A stretch of DNA of 64,000 bases from an uncultured Draconibacterium sp. GTDB lineage: Bacteria > Bacteroidota > Bacteroidia > Bacteroidales > Prolixibacteraceae. This document shows, one piece after another, positions 25,782 to 34,042 of this stretch (position 1 is its first letter; each line of letters starts with the position of its first letter). Under the pieces are notes generated by a model that was given only the letters and a program-made list of their open reading frames with translations, was not told the origin of the DNA and searched no databases. Made by a program: the position numbers and the translations under genes. The stretch is from NCBI RefSeq assembly GCF_963676735.1, contig NZ_OY781464.1, forward strand, positions 5,179,001 to 5,243,000. The letters are read 5' to 3'.

Positions 25782-26226
25782 GCACAAGAACCTCGTCGGA
25801 GGATAATGATAATAAGACTGAGAGTTCGGCTTTTAATTCTATAAATACATGCATGGCGCATTCCGGTGCAGGTAATATCGGGTCTATCCAAACATTGTTG
25901 GCATTCCCCGACCAGTATCCACTTTGCCCTTCAATGGCTAAATCAACAGTATTTTCAAATAACGAGAGGTAATTCTTGGCTTTCTTTAGCTGTTTTTTGT
26001 TTCCTTTTTGGTAGCAAATACGCGCATTGTAAATGAAGTTGTATAACCTGGCCGGAAAATGCCAACTGGTAGATTGCTGGCACCAGGCGCTATTTTGTTC
26101 AGCGCGGCCAACTGCTGCTTCCAAATGATCCAGCGTTTGTTCAAATGCCGATTCTCCCGGAGGCTCAACAGAAAATGCCAGAAAGGGCATAACCAGAATG
26201 CATAAAACAACGATCTTGTACCTCAT
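25759..26226 (-). CDS. Secreted protein of unknown function
   Basis: About 155 residues from MRYKIVVLCILVMPFLAFSV, chosen because it opens a good signal peptide; a longer frame begins 26 codons upstream. The mature part is helical with EQTLDHLEAAVGRAEQNSAWCQQST, an FIYNARICYQKGNKKQLKKAKNYLSLF stretch and two cysteines that may form a disulfide. No catalytic motif is visible. The 3' end overlaps the nupC-like gene by 23 bases in convergent orientation. Its coding quality is moderate and the C-terminus (LSLSSDEVLVLSPESFQ) lies inside the overlap. Confidence 0.62.
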   Translation of the reverse strand: MRYKIVVLCILVMPFLAFSVEPPGESAFEQTLDHLEAAVGRAEQNSAWCQQSTSWHFPARLYNFIYNARICYQKGNKKQLKKAKNYLSLFENTVDLAIEGQSGYWSGNANNVWIDPILPAPECAMHVFIELKAELSVLLSLSSDEVLVLSPESFQ

Positions 26227-26544
26227 GACAATACACACAGCTTTAACTATTGTATGCCTATATACAAGAACCTGCTTTGTTGCAATAAGAGCTGAATAAA
26301 TCAACCCTTTTAATATGTAAATGAATTTGCGTCCTTCTATAAATATATTCGGGAAATAGCCTAAAGGTAAGCCTGTTTTGTCGTGTGCATGAACCGACGG
26401 GGTTTGTTTAATATTAATTCAACTTTAACACGCTCTTATTTAGAGTGAATTTAAAAAAGTGAGAATTATCATGAATTTGCCACCTGAATATAGTGTTTGA
26501 GTTTTGTTGCAAAATTATTTTTACCCCATACAAAATTTTGAATT

Positions 26545-26709
26545 ATGAATATTTTTTTGGCAGATGATAAAGTAGACCCTTCTGAAAAAATGATAAACCG
26601 TGTTCAAACACAAATTCTGGGATCTTACCCCTGTCTTTTCAAAATGGCATTATATCGCATTTGTGCATTTCAAATTGTCAGAAAAAGTAATTTGATGGTT
26701 TTGAAATGA
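26545..26709 (+). CDS. Possible short ORF upstream of amtB
   Basis: A 54-codon frame (MNIFLADDKVDPSEKM...) lies in the otherwise gene-free 560 bases between the secreted-protein gene and amtB. It is not a PII protein and shows no domain. It could be a leader peptide, a gene remnant or chance. The rest of the interval is AT-rich with no hairpin worth naming. Confidence 0.25.
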   Translation: MNIFLADDKVDPSEKMINRVQTQILGSYPCLFKMALYRICAFQIVRKSNLMVLK

Positions 26710-26789
26710 CAGGATGATTGATTTTAAAGTGTCAAATTATTAAATCTATATTCTATTTTCGGCCTCCTGATTTTAAAAATGTAAAAATT

Positions 26790-28025
26790 ATGATGTTCGA
26801 CAAAGGTCTCACTACTTTTATGATTATTGCCACAAGTTTGGTAATGTTAATGACTCCGGGTTTAGCTTTCTTTTATGGCGGACTGGGGTGTAAAAAAAAT
26901 ATTTTAAACATAATGATGCAAAGTTTTGTGTCCTTAGGCATAACAACCATTTTGTGGATAAGCTTTGGTTATTCAATGTGTTTTAGCGGGACAATAACTG
27001 ATGGAAACGATTTTTTTGGCATAATTGGGAATTTAGATAAAGCCTTTTTAAATGGAGTAACTGCCAGCACACCCTACTCGCCCGATAGAAATTTTCCGGA
27101 ATATATTTTTGTAGCCTACCAAATGATGTTTGCTATTATAACACCCGCGCTGATTACCGGTGCTTTTATTAACCGTGTAACATTTAAGGCCTATGTTATT
27201 TTCCTCATTTTGTGGCAAATATTTGTGTATTATCCCTTTGTTCACATGGTGTGGGGAGGCGGAATTTTAGCCGAATGGGGCGTACTTGATTTTGCCGGTG
27301 GAATAACAGTGCATGCTACTGCCGGATTTGCTGCACTGGCATCGGTGTTTTTTGTTGGAGCACGTGCCGAAAAAGGAACCGGCCCGAACAATATTCCGCT
27401 GGTAGCAATTGGCACCAGCTTATTGTGGTTTGGCTGGTATGGTTTTAATGCCGGTAGCGAGCTGGATGTGGATGCGGTAACCGCCCAGGCTTTTTTGAAT
27501 ACCGATGTTGCTGCTTCGGTAGCCGCTATTACCTGGTTGGGCATTGAATGGACAACCGGCAACAAGCGTCCTACGTTTATTGGCTTAATGACCGGCGCTG
27601 TTGCAGGTTTAGCTACCATTACTCCGGCTGCGGGTTTTGTTTCGCTGGGTACTGCTATGTTTATTGGGCTTTGCGGAGGTATTGTGTGTTACCAGGCCGT
27701 AAAATTTGTGGAGCGCAAACGTTGGGACGATGCCCTTGATGTTTGGGGTGTGCACGGAATAGGCGGTGTACTGGGAACAATAATGCTCGGTTTATTTGGA
27801 ACTACAGCTGTAAATGCAGGCGGTGCCAACGGTTTGTTTATGGGTGGTGGCTTTGCTTTTTTCCTGAAACAGATTGTGGCGATTATTGCAGCCTCGGCCT
27901 GGGGATTTCTTTTTACACTTGGTGTGTTAAAAGGCATTAACCGTTTTGTGCGGGTTAAAGTAGGCCGTATGGATGAAAAGAAAGGACTTGACCTGGGCTA
28001 TCATGGTGAAGTTGCCCGACAATAA
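26790..28025 (+). CDS. amtB: Ammonium transporter
   Basis: From MMFDKGLTTFMII the protein is 411 residues; a 24-codon longer frame starts at 26718 but adds a charged tail not seen in the family. It has 11 membrane helices and the Amt signature DFAGGITVHATAGFAALASVFFVGAR, with the twin pore histidines in VHAT and VWGVHGIGGVLGT. The periplasmic aromatic gate FFYGGLG and LLWFGWYGFNAGS motif are present. It moves NH4+/NH3 inward. No glnB/glnK gene is adjacent, unlike the classic glnK-amtB pair. A terminator-like hairpin follows. Confidence 0.95.
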   Translation: MMFDKGLTTFMIIATSLVMLMTPGLAFFYGGLGCKKNILNIMMQSFVSLGITTILWISFGYSMCFSGTITDGNDFFGIIGNLDKAFLNGVTASTPYSPDRNFPEYIFVAYQMMFAIITPALITGAFINRVTFKAYVIFLILWQIFVYYPFVHMVWGGGILAEWGVLDFAGGITVHATAGFAALASVFFVGARAEKGTGPNNIPLVAIGTSLLWFGWYGFNAGSELDVDAVTAQAFLNTDVAASVAAITWLGIEWTTGNKRPTFIGLMTGAVAGLATITPAAGFVSLGTAMFIGLCGGIVCYQAVKFVERKRWDDALDVWGVHGIGGVLGTIMLGLFGTTAVNAGGANGLFMGGGFAFFLKQIVAIIAASAWGFLFTLGVLKGINRFVRVKVGRMDEKKGLDLGYHGEVARQ

Positions 28026-28051
28026 GAAAAACCAATAATAGATATAGTTCA

Positions 28052-28096
28052 GCCACGGATAAAGCAGTTTTGCTGTTTTGTTCGTGGTTTTTTTGT
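28052..28096 (+). terminator. Intrinsic terminator of amtB
   Basis: Outer stem CCACG/CGTGG, inner AGCA/TGCT hairpin, followed by TTTTTTTG. The reading is a Y-shaped structure with a T-run on the plus strand. Confidence 0.7.
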
Positions 28097-28138
28097 TTAA
28101 GAAAGGTAATAGTACCTGGCTGATAACGTTTTGAGACC

Positions 28139-28282
28139 TCCTGCGGCACTTTCTTGCTTTCCTGTAGTTTTTTTTCACATCCTGCAACATTTTTAATAGT
28201 CCTGTAACATTTCTTTGCAGTCCTGTAAGGTGATAATGCATCCTGCAGGGAAATTTGCAGTTCCTGCTAAACAGGATTAAGA
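28139..28282. repeat. Degenerate ~20.5-bp tandem array (seven TCCTG repeats)
   Basis: TCCTG recurs at 28139, 28160, 28180, 28200, 28221, 28241 and 28262, giving spacings of 21, 20, 20, 21, 20 and 21 bases. Most copies continue as CCTGCA or CCTGTA, and the bases between are T-rich. Spacing is close to two turns of B-DNA. It lies between the amtB terminator and valS. No coding potential is convincing here. Confidence 0.7.
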
Positions 28283-28415
28283 AAAATCACGCTGGAATGG
28301 TTAATAAGGTATTTTCACTGTTCATGAATCCAAAGTAAGCTTTAACTTTTTTATATTCTCGAGCGGTTAAACTCTAAACTCTGAATCTAAACTCTGAACT
28401 TTAAACTTTTAATTG

Positions 28416-28423
28416 TATTTTTG
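28416..28423 (+). promoter_or_regulatory. Candidate -7 box (TATTTTTG) for valS
   Basis: Exact TAnnTTTG match 31 bases before the ATG at 28454, preceded by a low-complexity tract of repeated AAACTCT/AACTCTGAA units (about 28368-28412). Confidence 0.5.
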
Positions 28424-28453
28424 CCCCTCAAATTTTTAGCTAGATATTTCAAA

Positions 28454-31087
28454 ATGAGTCAGAAGGAAATTCCGAGCAAATACAACCCGGCCGAGGTTGA
28501 AGACAAGTGGTACAAATACTGGATGGACAACAAATATTTTCATTCAACACCCGACGAGCGTGAACCTTACACCATAGTAATACCGCCACCAAATGTAACC
28601 GGCGTATTACACATGGGACACATGCTAAACAATACTATCCAGGATATTTTGGTCCGCCGAGCGCGTATGACCGGTAAAAATGCCTGCTGGGTGCCGGGAA
28701 CCGACCACGCATCAATTGCCACCGAAGCAAAAGTGGTGAACAAACTAAATGCTGAAGGAATTGATAAATACGACCTCTCGCGCGACGAGTTTTTAAAACA
28801 TGCCTGGGAGTGGACCGACAAACACGGTGGAATTATTTTGGAGCAGTTGAAAAAACTGGGTGCCTCGTGCGACTGGGACCGCACGGCCTTTACCATGGAC
28901 GAAGCCCGCAGCGAATCGGTGATTAAAGTTTTTGTTGACCTGTTTAACAAAGGAATGGTTTACCGCGGTGTTCGTATGGTTAACTGGGACCCGGCCGCAA
29001 AAACCGCCCTTTCGGATGAAGAGGTGATTTATAAAGAAATGCAGGGAAAACTGTACTACCTGAAATACCAGATTGAAGGAGAAGATGAGTTTGTAACCAT
29101 TGCTACCACACGTCCGGAAACAATTTTAGGCGATACAGCCGTTTGTGTAAATCCGAACGACGAACGTTTTGCCCACCTAAAAGGAAAACGTGTTTTAGTG
29201 CCACTCGTAAATCGGTCTATCCCAATCATCGAAGACGAATATGTTGATATGGAATTTGGTACAGGATGTTTGAAAATTACACCTGCCCACGATATTAACG
29301 ACTACGAAATTGGCATGAAATACAACTTGCCAAGCATCGATATTTTTAACGACAACGGAACATTAAGCGAAAAAGCGGAACTGTTTATTGGTGAAGACCG
29401 TTTTGATGTTCGCGATAAAATTGTTCCTGAATTGGAAAAAGCAGGAAACCTTGCCAAAATTGAAGATTACACCAACAAGGTAGGTTTCTCGGAAAGAACC
29501 GATGTAGTTATCGAACCAAAATTGTCGGCACAGTGGTTCCTGAAAATGGAAGAGCTGGTAAAACCTGCTTTGGAAAATGTAATGAACGATACCATCCAAT
29601 TCCACCCCCCGAAATTTAAGAATACCTATAAGCACTGGATGGGCAACATTAAAGACTGGTGTATTAGCCGTCAGTTGTGGTGGGGACATCAAATTCCGGT
29701 ATATTACCTTGAAGACGGAACTTACGTTTGTGCCGAATCGGCAGAAGAAGCTTTGCAGCTTGCAAAAGAGAAATCAGGCAATGCCGAGTTAACCGTTGCT
29801 GATTTAAAACAAGACGAAGATGCGCTTGATACTTGGTTCTCAAGTTGGTTGTGGCCTATTTCTGTTTTCGACGGAATTCGCGAACCGGAGAACGAGGAAG
29901 TAAATTATTACTATCCATCGTCTGACCTGGTAACAGCGCCCGATATTATTTTCTTTTGGGTGGCAAGAATGATTATTGCCGGTTACGAATACCGCGACGA
30001 TTTCCCATTCAAAAATGTATACTTTACCGGAATGGTGCGCGATGCACAACGCCGTAAGATGTCGAAGAGTTTGGGCAACTCGCCCGACCCGCTTGACCTG
30101 ATTGCCAAATACGGTGCCGATGGTGTTCGTGTGGGAATGTTACTTTGCTCTCCTGCCGGTGGCGATTTGCTGTTCGACGAAGGATTGCCTCAACAAGGGG
30201 CCGGATTCTCAACTAAAATATGGAATGCTTTCCGTTTGGTGAAAAACTGGGAAGTGGCCGATATTGAACAACCGGAACACTCGAAACTGGCCATCGAATG
30301 GTTCAGAAATAAATTGGGAGAAGTAGTTGCAACATTAAACGCACAGTTCGATAGTTTCCGTATTTCAGAAGCCTTAATGACCGTTTACACCACTGTTCGC
30401 GACGAATTCTCGGGTTGGCTGCTGGAAATGGTGAAACCTGCCTACCAACAACCAATTGATGCAAAAACCTATGCCAACGTAATCGACTTATTCGACCAAA
30501 TGTTGCGCTTAATGCATCCTTTTACGCCGTTTATTACTGAAGAAATCTGGCAATTACTGGAAGAACGAAAAGAAGGCGAAAGTATAATGGTTTGCCAGCT
30601 TCCGAAGATTGAAAAGTACGATGCCGGCTTTTTGGCGGCTTTCGAAGATGTGAAAGAAGCTGTTTCAGGAATCCGGAAAATCCGTAAAGAAAAAAATATT
30701 ACTTTTAAAGATGCCATTGATTTTTCGGCACAAAAAGGCGACAAAGGGTTTGATGAAACCTTTAACAGTATTCTGATTAAACTTGGAAATCTTTCAAACT
30801 TCAATTTGGTTGAAGAGGAAGTAAAAGGCGCTGCTTCATTTCGCGTTAAATCTTCTAATTTCTACATTTCGCTCGATGGATTTATTAATGTGGAGGAAGA
30901 GTTGAAAAAAATGGAAGAAGAGCTGAAATACGCCAAAGGATTCCTGAATACAGTAATGAAAAAACTGGGTAATGAACGTTTTGTAAACAATGCACCCGAA
31001 GCGGTTGTTGCCAAAGAAAAAGCAAAACAAGCTGATGCTGAAGCCAAAATTAAAGTGTTGGAAGAACGCATCGCATCGATGAAATAA
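28454..31087 (+). CDS. valS: Valyl-tRNA synthetase
   Basis: From MSQKEIPSKYNPAEVEDKWY the protein is 877 residues; an 11-codon extension to 28421 would place the start inside the -7 box and is unlikely. The class I core shows PNVTGVLHMGHMLNNT (HIGH-type motif), the editing domain with TIATTRPETILGDTAVCVNP, WCISRQLWWGHQIPVYY, and RKMSKSLGNSPDPLDL (KMSKS). The C-terminal coiled-coil arm (residues about 805-877) is intact. It charges tRNA-Val. A hairpin (GAAGCAGTC/GACTGCTTC, 31095-31134) follows the stop. Confidence 0.97.
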   Translation: MSQKEIPSKYNPAEVEDKWYKYWMDNKYFHSTPDEREPYTIVIPPPNVTGVLHMGHMLNNTIQDILVRRARMTGKNACWVPGTDHASIATEAKVVNKLNAEGIDKYDLSRDEFLKHAWEWTDKHGGIILEQLKKLGASCDWDRTAFTMDEARSESVIKVFVDLFNKGMVYRGVRMVNWDPAAKTALSDEEVIYKEMQGKLYYLKYQIEGEDEFVTIATTRPETILGDTAVCVNPNDERFAHLKGKRVLVPLVNRSIPIIEDEYVDMEFGTGCLKITPAHDINDYEIGMKYNLPSIDIFNDNGTLSEKAELFIGEDRFDVRDKIVPELEKAGNLAKIEDYTNKVGFSERTDVVIEPKLSAQWFLKMEELVKPALENVMNDTIQFHPPKFKNTYKHWMGNIKDWCISRQLWWGHQIPVYYLEDGTYVCAESAEEALQLAKEKSGNAELTVADLKQDEDALDTWFSSWLWPISVFDGIREPENEEVNYYYPSSDLVTAPDIIFFWVARMIIAGYEYRDDFPFKNVYFTGMVRDAQRRKMSKSLGNSPDPLDLIAKYGADGVRVGMLLCSPAGGDLLFDEGLPQQGAGFSTKIWNAFRLVKNWEVADIEQPEHSKLAIEWFRNKLGEVVATLNAQFDSFRISEALMTVYTTVRDEFSGWLLEMVKPAYQQPIDAKTYANVIDLFDQMLRLMHPFTPFITEEIWQLLEERKEGESIMVCQLPKIEKYDAGFLAAFEDVKEAVSGIRKIRKEKNITFKDAIDFSAQKGDKGFDETFNSILIKLGNLSNFNLVEEEVKGAASFRVKSSNFYISLDGFINVEEELKKMEEELKYAKGFLNTVMKKLGNERFVNNAPEAVVAKEKAKQADAEAKIKVLEERIASMK

Positions 31088-31210
31088 CTTATAGGAAGCA
31101 GTCCTCTATGACTCAATCATACGATGACTGCTTCTTCAATAAATCTCCCTTAACAGCTGTTAAAAACGGGTTAAATAATGTTATCTTCAAAATGGTTACA
31201 TTCTTTTACA

Positions 31211-31218
31211 TAGATTTG
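31211..31218 (+). promoter_or_regulatory. Candidate -7 box (TAGATTTG) for the gene at 31244
   Basis: Exact TAnnTTTG match, 26 bases before the ATG at 31244. Confidence 0.45.
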
Positions 31219-31243
31219 CAATCAGAAAAAGAATGAAGCATTT

Positions 31244-31990
31244 ATGTATAAATATTTACTCTCGTTAATATTTGTTTTAGTTTGTATTTCAGCCTGGTCG
31301 CAGGAAGATGACTTTCCGGTAGATCCAATGCTGATTGAATTAAAGGCAAAAATTCTTAGTTCTGCTGATAGCTCGGCAGTTCCGTATGCAAATATTATTA
31401 ATCATCGCACGCACAGCGGCACCATCACTAATGGCGAAGGGGTTTTTACCCTTGAAATGCTGAATATCGACTCGTTGGAAATTACTTCGGTGGGGTATAA
31501 GCCATTCATCTTAAAGGTGCCTTCTTATTATACCGGATACGAAATTCTGACCTATTACATGGAGCCTGTTTTGTACAATGTTGGCGAGGTAACTGTTGAA
31601 GGACAGGCTAACCAGCTTGATTATTTCGATCATGGAAATCCAACCGATATTGATCCGACCTTACGTGGCGATGCTTTTAACGAGAAACCCCCGATTATTG
31701 CAGCTTTGGTAAGTCCTTTTTCGTTTGCGCAATATTATGGCAAACGCGAAAAGCGCAAGCGACAGGTGCGCGAGGATATGGCTATTATGCGAAATTGGGA
31801 AATGCATGCAAAAAATTACAACAAAGAAATGGTAATGAAACTTACCGGCTTGAATGAGGTGTATGCTGATACTTTTATGATTTGGTTTAATGGGCAGAAT
31901 GTGTTGCCGTATACAGCCACCGAATACCAGGTTCGGGAATCGATAGTTCAGTACTACCAGTTATTTAAATTAGATTACGATTTGGAATAA
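31244..31990 (+). CDS. Exported carboxypeptidase-regulatory-like-domain protein
   Basis: The 248-residue protein has a signal peptide (MYKYLLSLIFVLVCISAWSQ) and a carboxypeptidase-regulatory-like beta-sandwich (IELKAKILSSADSSAVPYANIINHRTHSGTITNGEGVFTLEM, DSLEITSVGYKPF), the domain found at the N-terminus of TonB-dependent receptors and DUF5686 proteins. Here it is not followed by a beta-barrel; the remaining 100 residues are charged (KREKRKRQVREDMAIMRNWEM) and end in DYDLE. It may be a periplasmic or outer-membrane accessory protein. Function unknown. A second protein with the same domain lies at 34043-35164. Confidence 0.8.
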   Translation: MYKYLLSLIFVLVCISAWSQEDDFPVDPMLIELKAKILSSADSSAVPYANIINHRTHSGTITNGEGVFTLEMLNIDSLEITSVGYKPFILKVPSYYTGYEILTYYMEPVLYNVGEVTVEGQANQLDYFDHGNPTDIDPTLRGDAFNEKPPIIAALVSPFSFAQYYGKREKRKRQVREDMAIMRNWEMHAKNYNKEMVMKLTGLNEVYADTFMIWFNGQNVLPYTATEYQVRESIVQYYQLFKLDYDLE

Positions 31991-32202
31991 TCGACCCGAA
32001 AATTCGACAAACTGTAAACGCGATGTTAATAAAATACAATAAGGTATTAAAATCCAAATAACTAAAACTATCAAATAGTCGGCTTAGATGCCTTGTAGGT
32101 GTCAGAAATAAAGCAAATGGCTTAAAAATGCGTTAAAATGAAACAAAATACAATATGCTGTATTATTAATTTAAAAAACAATGATTTAGGTAGATAATAA
32201 AA

Positions 32203-32218
32203 CATGTTGTTCAACATG
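32203..32218. promoter_or_regulatory. 16-bp palindrome upstream of secreted peroxiredoxin gene
   Basis: CATGTTG TT CAACATG is a perfect 7-2-7 inverted repeat. It lies 22 bases before a near-consensus -7 box (TAACTTCG, 32241-32248). Operator for a regulator such as a PerR/OxyR-type protein is possible; no such regulator gene is nearby. Confidence 0.4.
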
Positions 32219-32275
32219 AAATGACGCGATTGAATGGTTGTAACTTCGTGGTGCAATCATTTAATATTCAAAGTT

Positions 32276-33013
32276 ATGAAACGATTAATGTTTTCCTTTA
32301 TGGCATTGATTCTAGCCACGGGAGTCGCTCTGGGAGGCGATTACAAAATACCCTTAATAGGATCTAAAGCTCCTAAATTCAGTGCAAATTCCACAAATGG
32401 GAAGATTACATTTCCAAATGATTTCGGAAAGAACTGGAAAATTTTGTTTAGTCATCCGGCCGATTTTACACCGGTTTGTTCTTCTGAATTATTGGAATTG
32501 GCTTACCTGCAACCAGAGTTTAAAAAACTGGGTGTGGAGGTAGCAGTAATATCTACCGATAATGTAGATTTGCATAAGATGTGGCAAGCGCACCTGGAAG
32601 AACTGAACTACAAAAACCGAGGGCAGCTTGAAATTCATTATCCTATTTTTGAAGATCCCGACGGAAAAGCATCACGGCTTTATGGTATGTTACACGAACC
32701 GGTGAGCACTAATCGCGACATACGTGGTGTATTTATTATCGACGATAAAAATGTTGTACGCTCGGTTAATTTTTACCCGGTAGAGGTAGGTCGTAACATG
32801 GGTGAATATGTGCGAATGGTGGAAGCATTGCAATTGTCGGATGCTGAACAGGTATTTACGCCGGCAAACTGGAATGAAGGAGACGATGTTATTGTTCCTC
32901 ATTTCCCTTATACTAGAGAAGAGCTTGCTGCTAATCCGGAGTTGGAGGAACAATACTACAGCGTGGGAGACCGTATTTGGTTTAAGCGAGGGGTGTCTTC
33001 AAAGCAAGATTAA
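32276..33013 (+). CDS. Secreted 1-Cys peroxiredoxin (Prx6-like)
   Basis: From MKRLMFSFMALILATG the protein is 245 residues with a cleavable signal peptide; the longer frame to 32234 would start upstream of the predicted transcript. The peroxidatic Cys68 is in SHPADFTPVCSSELLEL, and it is the only cysteine in the mature protein, so this is a 1-Cys type. The Prx6-family second half is present (GDDVIVPHFPYTREELAANP near the end, plus DIRGVFIIDDKNVVRSVNFYPVEVGRNMGEYVRMVEAL). It reduces peroxides; an unusual periplasmic or outer location is predicted. Paired with a palindrome upstream and two hairpins downstream. Confidence 0.9.
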   Translation: MKRLMFSFMALILATGVALGGDYKIPLIGSKAPKFSANSTNGKITFPNDFGKNWKILFSHPADFTPVCSSELLELAYLQPEFKKLGVEVAVISTDNVDLHKMWQAHLEELNYKNRGQLEIHYPIFEDPDGKASRLYGMLHEPVSTNRDIRGVFIIDDKNVVRSVNFYPVEVGRNMGEYVRMVEALQLSDAEQVFTPANWNEGDDVIVPHFPYTREELAANPELEEQYYSVGDRIWFKRGVSSKQD

Positions 33014-33062
33014 TAGCATAGAAAAATGCAATTTTCATAGAACCATGTTAAGTTCGAACACT

Positions 33063-33098
33063 GAAAAAGGGTATTTGCCCTGCAGGTACCTTTTTTTC
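33063..33098 (+). terminator. Terminator of peroxiredoxin gene
   Basis: AAAAAGGGTA, a loop of about 13 bases, then TACCTTTTTTT: a stem with one bulge followed directly by a T-run. Confidence 0.6.
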
Positions 33099-33115
33099 CT
33101 CATTTTACAAAAAAA

Positions 33116-33165
33116 GAAAGCCTGGTAATAGGCCAGGCTTTCAAATGAAAGGGTAAACTTTCATT
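33116..33165. terminator. Two adjacent hairpins in the convergent gap 33014-33275
   Basis: GAAAGCCTGG (33116-33125) pairs perfectly with CCAGGCTTTC (33133-33142), and AAATGAAAG (33143-33151) pairs with CTTTCATT (33158-33165). The first may end the minus-strand lipoprotein transcript; no long T-run follows on the plus strand, whereas A-runs precede it. Confidence 0.5.
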
Positions 33166-33275
33166 ATTTTGCAATCAAGTAATAAACACAGTTATGTAAA
33201 CCGGTTTACTATTGTAAATTATTTTAACAAGTAAAAGGTGGTTTTGTTAACTGTGTTTCTATCTTTTTAGAAAAA

Positions 33276-33929
33276 TTATTGGCCCATTTCACTTTTAAGC
33301 AGCTTTACCTGGTTGCTTAATTTTGTTATTTGTGTGTCTTTTTCTTTTAACTGGTTTTGAAGCTGTACAGTCTCCGAGCGAACGTTCTCCAATTGTTTTT
33401 GCAGTGTACTTAATTTGTTTTCTCCTGCTTTTATTTTTCCTTCTAAAACTTTGGCTTGTTCGTTTAGTTTATTGATCTCAAAATTCTTCTGGTCGATAAG
33501 CGTATTTTTGGCCGATACTTCATTCTCCAGTTCATCAGTCTGCTGCTGTAAGGCCTCGATGTTCGAATTTTTACTCTCCAGGGCATTGGTAAGCCGTTGT
33601 TTTTCAAAATCCAGGTTAAAGCTGGTTTCTTGCAGCGATTCTTGTTTTTTATTGAGTTCGGCGGACAGCGCAGCCATTTCTTTTTTCAAGTCGGCAAGGT
33701 CTTGGTCCTTTGTAGCATTGTTTTCCAGCAGTTCATTTTTCATGGCCTCAAAGTCGGCAATTAAGGCTTTTATGCGTTCGGCTTTCTCATTATTTTCAGC
33801 ATCGAGTTTTCGCGATAATGCTTCCGCTTTTAACCTCCCGGCCTCCATTTCAAGGTATTTCTTTTTCGATACGCACGACGATAATCCAATAACAATACTC
33901 AAAATCAGGACGATATATTTCTTACTCAT
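33276..33929 (-). CDS. Coiled-coil lipoprotein
   Basis: From MSKKYIVLILSIVIGLSSC the protein is 217 residues. A TATCTTTG -7 box at 33952-33959 supports this start over an ATG 11 codons earlier. The signal peptide ends in a lipobox cysteine (LSSCVSKKKY). The whole mature protein (residues about 25-215) is a long coiled coil of K/E/L/Q heptads with no break, and no OmpA or LysM domain. It could be an outer-membrane-anchored spacer or structural lipoprotein, like the leader half of OmpA-family lipoproteins in Bacteroidota but without the peptidoglycan-binding part. Function unknown. Confidence 0.8.
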   Translation of the reverse strand: MSKKYIVLILSIVIGLSSCVSKKKYLEMEAGRLKAEALSRKLDAENNEKAERIKALIADFEAMKNELLENNATKDQDLADLKKEMAALSAELNKKQESLQETSFNLDFEKQRLTNALESKNSNIEALQQQTDELENEVSAKNTLIDQKNFEINKLNEQAKVLEGKIKAGENKLSTLQKQLENVRSETVQLQNQLKEKDTQITKLSNQVKLLKSEMGQ

Positions 33930-33951
33930 AATTTTCTTTTTATGTTCAAAA

Positions 33952-33959
33952 CAAAGATA
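33952..33959 (-). promoter_or_regulatory. Candidate -7 box (TATCTTTG) for the coiled-coil lipoprotein
   Basis: Exact TAnnTTTG match on the minus strand; places the transcript start between the two possible ATGs. Confidence 0.45.
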
Positions 33960-34042
33960 CACAATAATAAACTGGTATTACAACGTTTTAATAAGCGGGT
34001 ATGGTATTTATTTGTTACTTTTATTTTTTAAAATTGATAGCC

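Noticed and set aside
26545..26709. A glnB/glnK gene beside amtB
   Set aside because: The only frame is 54 codons with no PII features; PII is not encoded here.
27927..28241. 104-codon frame on the minus strand
   Set aside because: It overlaps the amtB end, terminator and 20-bp array, and lacks coding signs.
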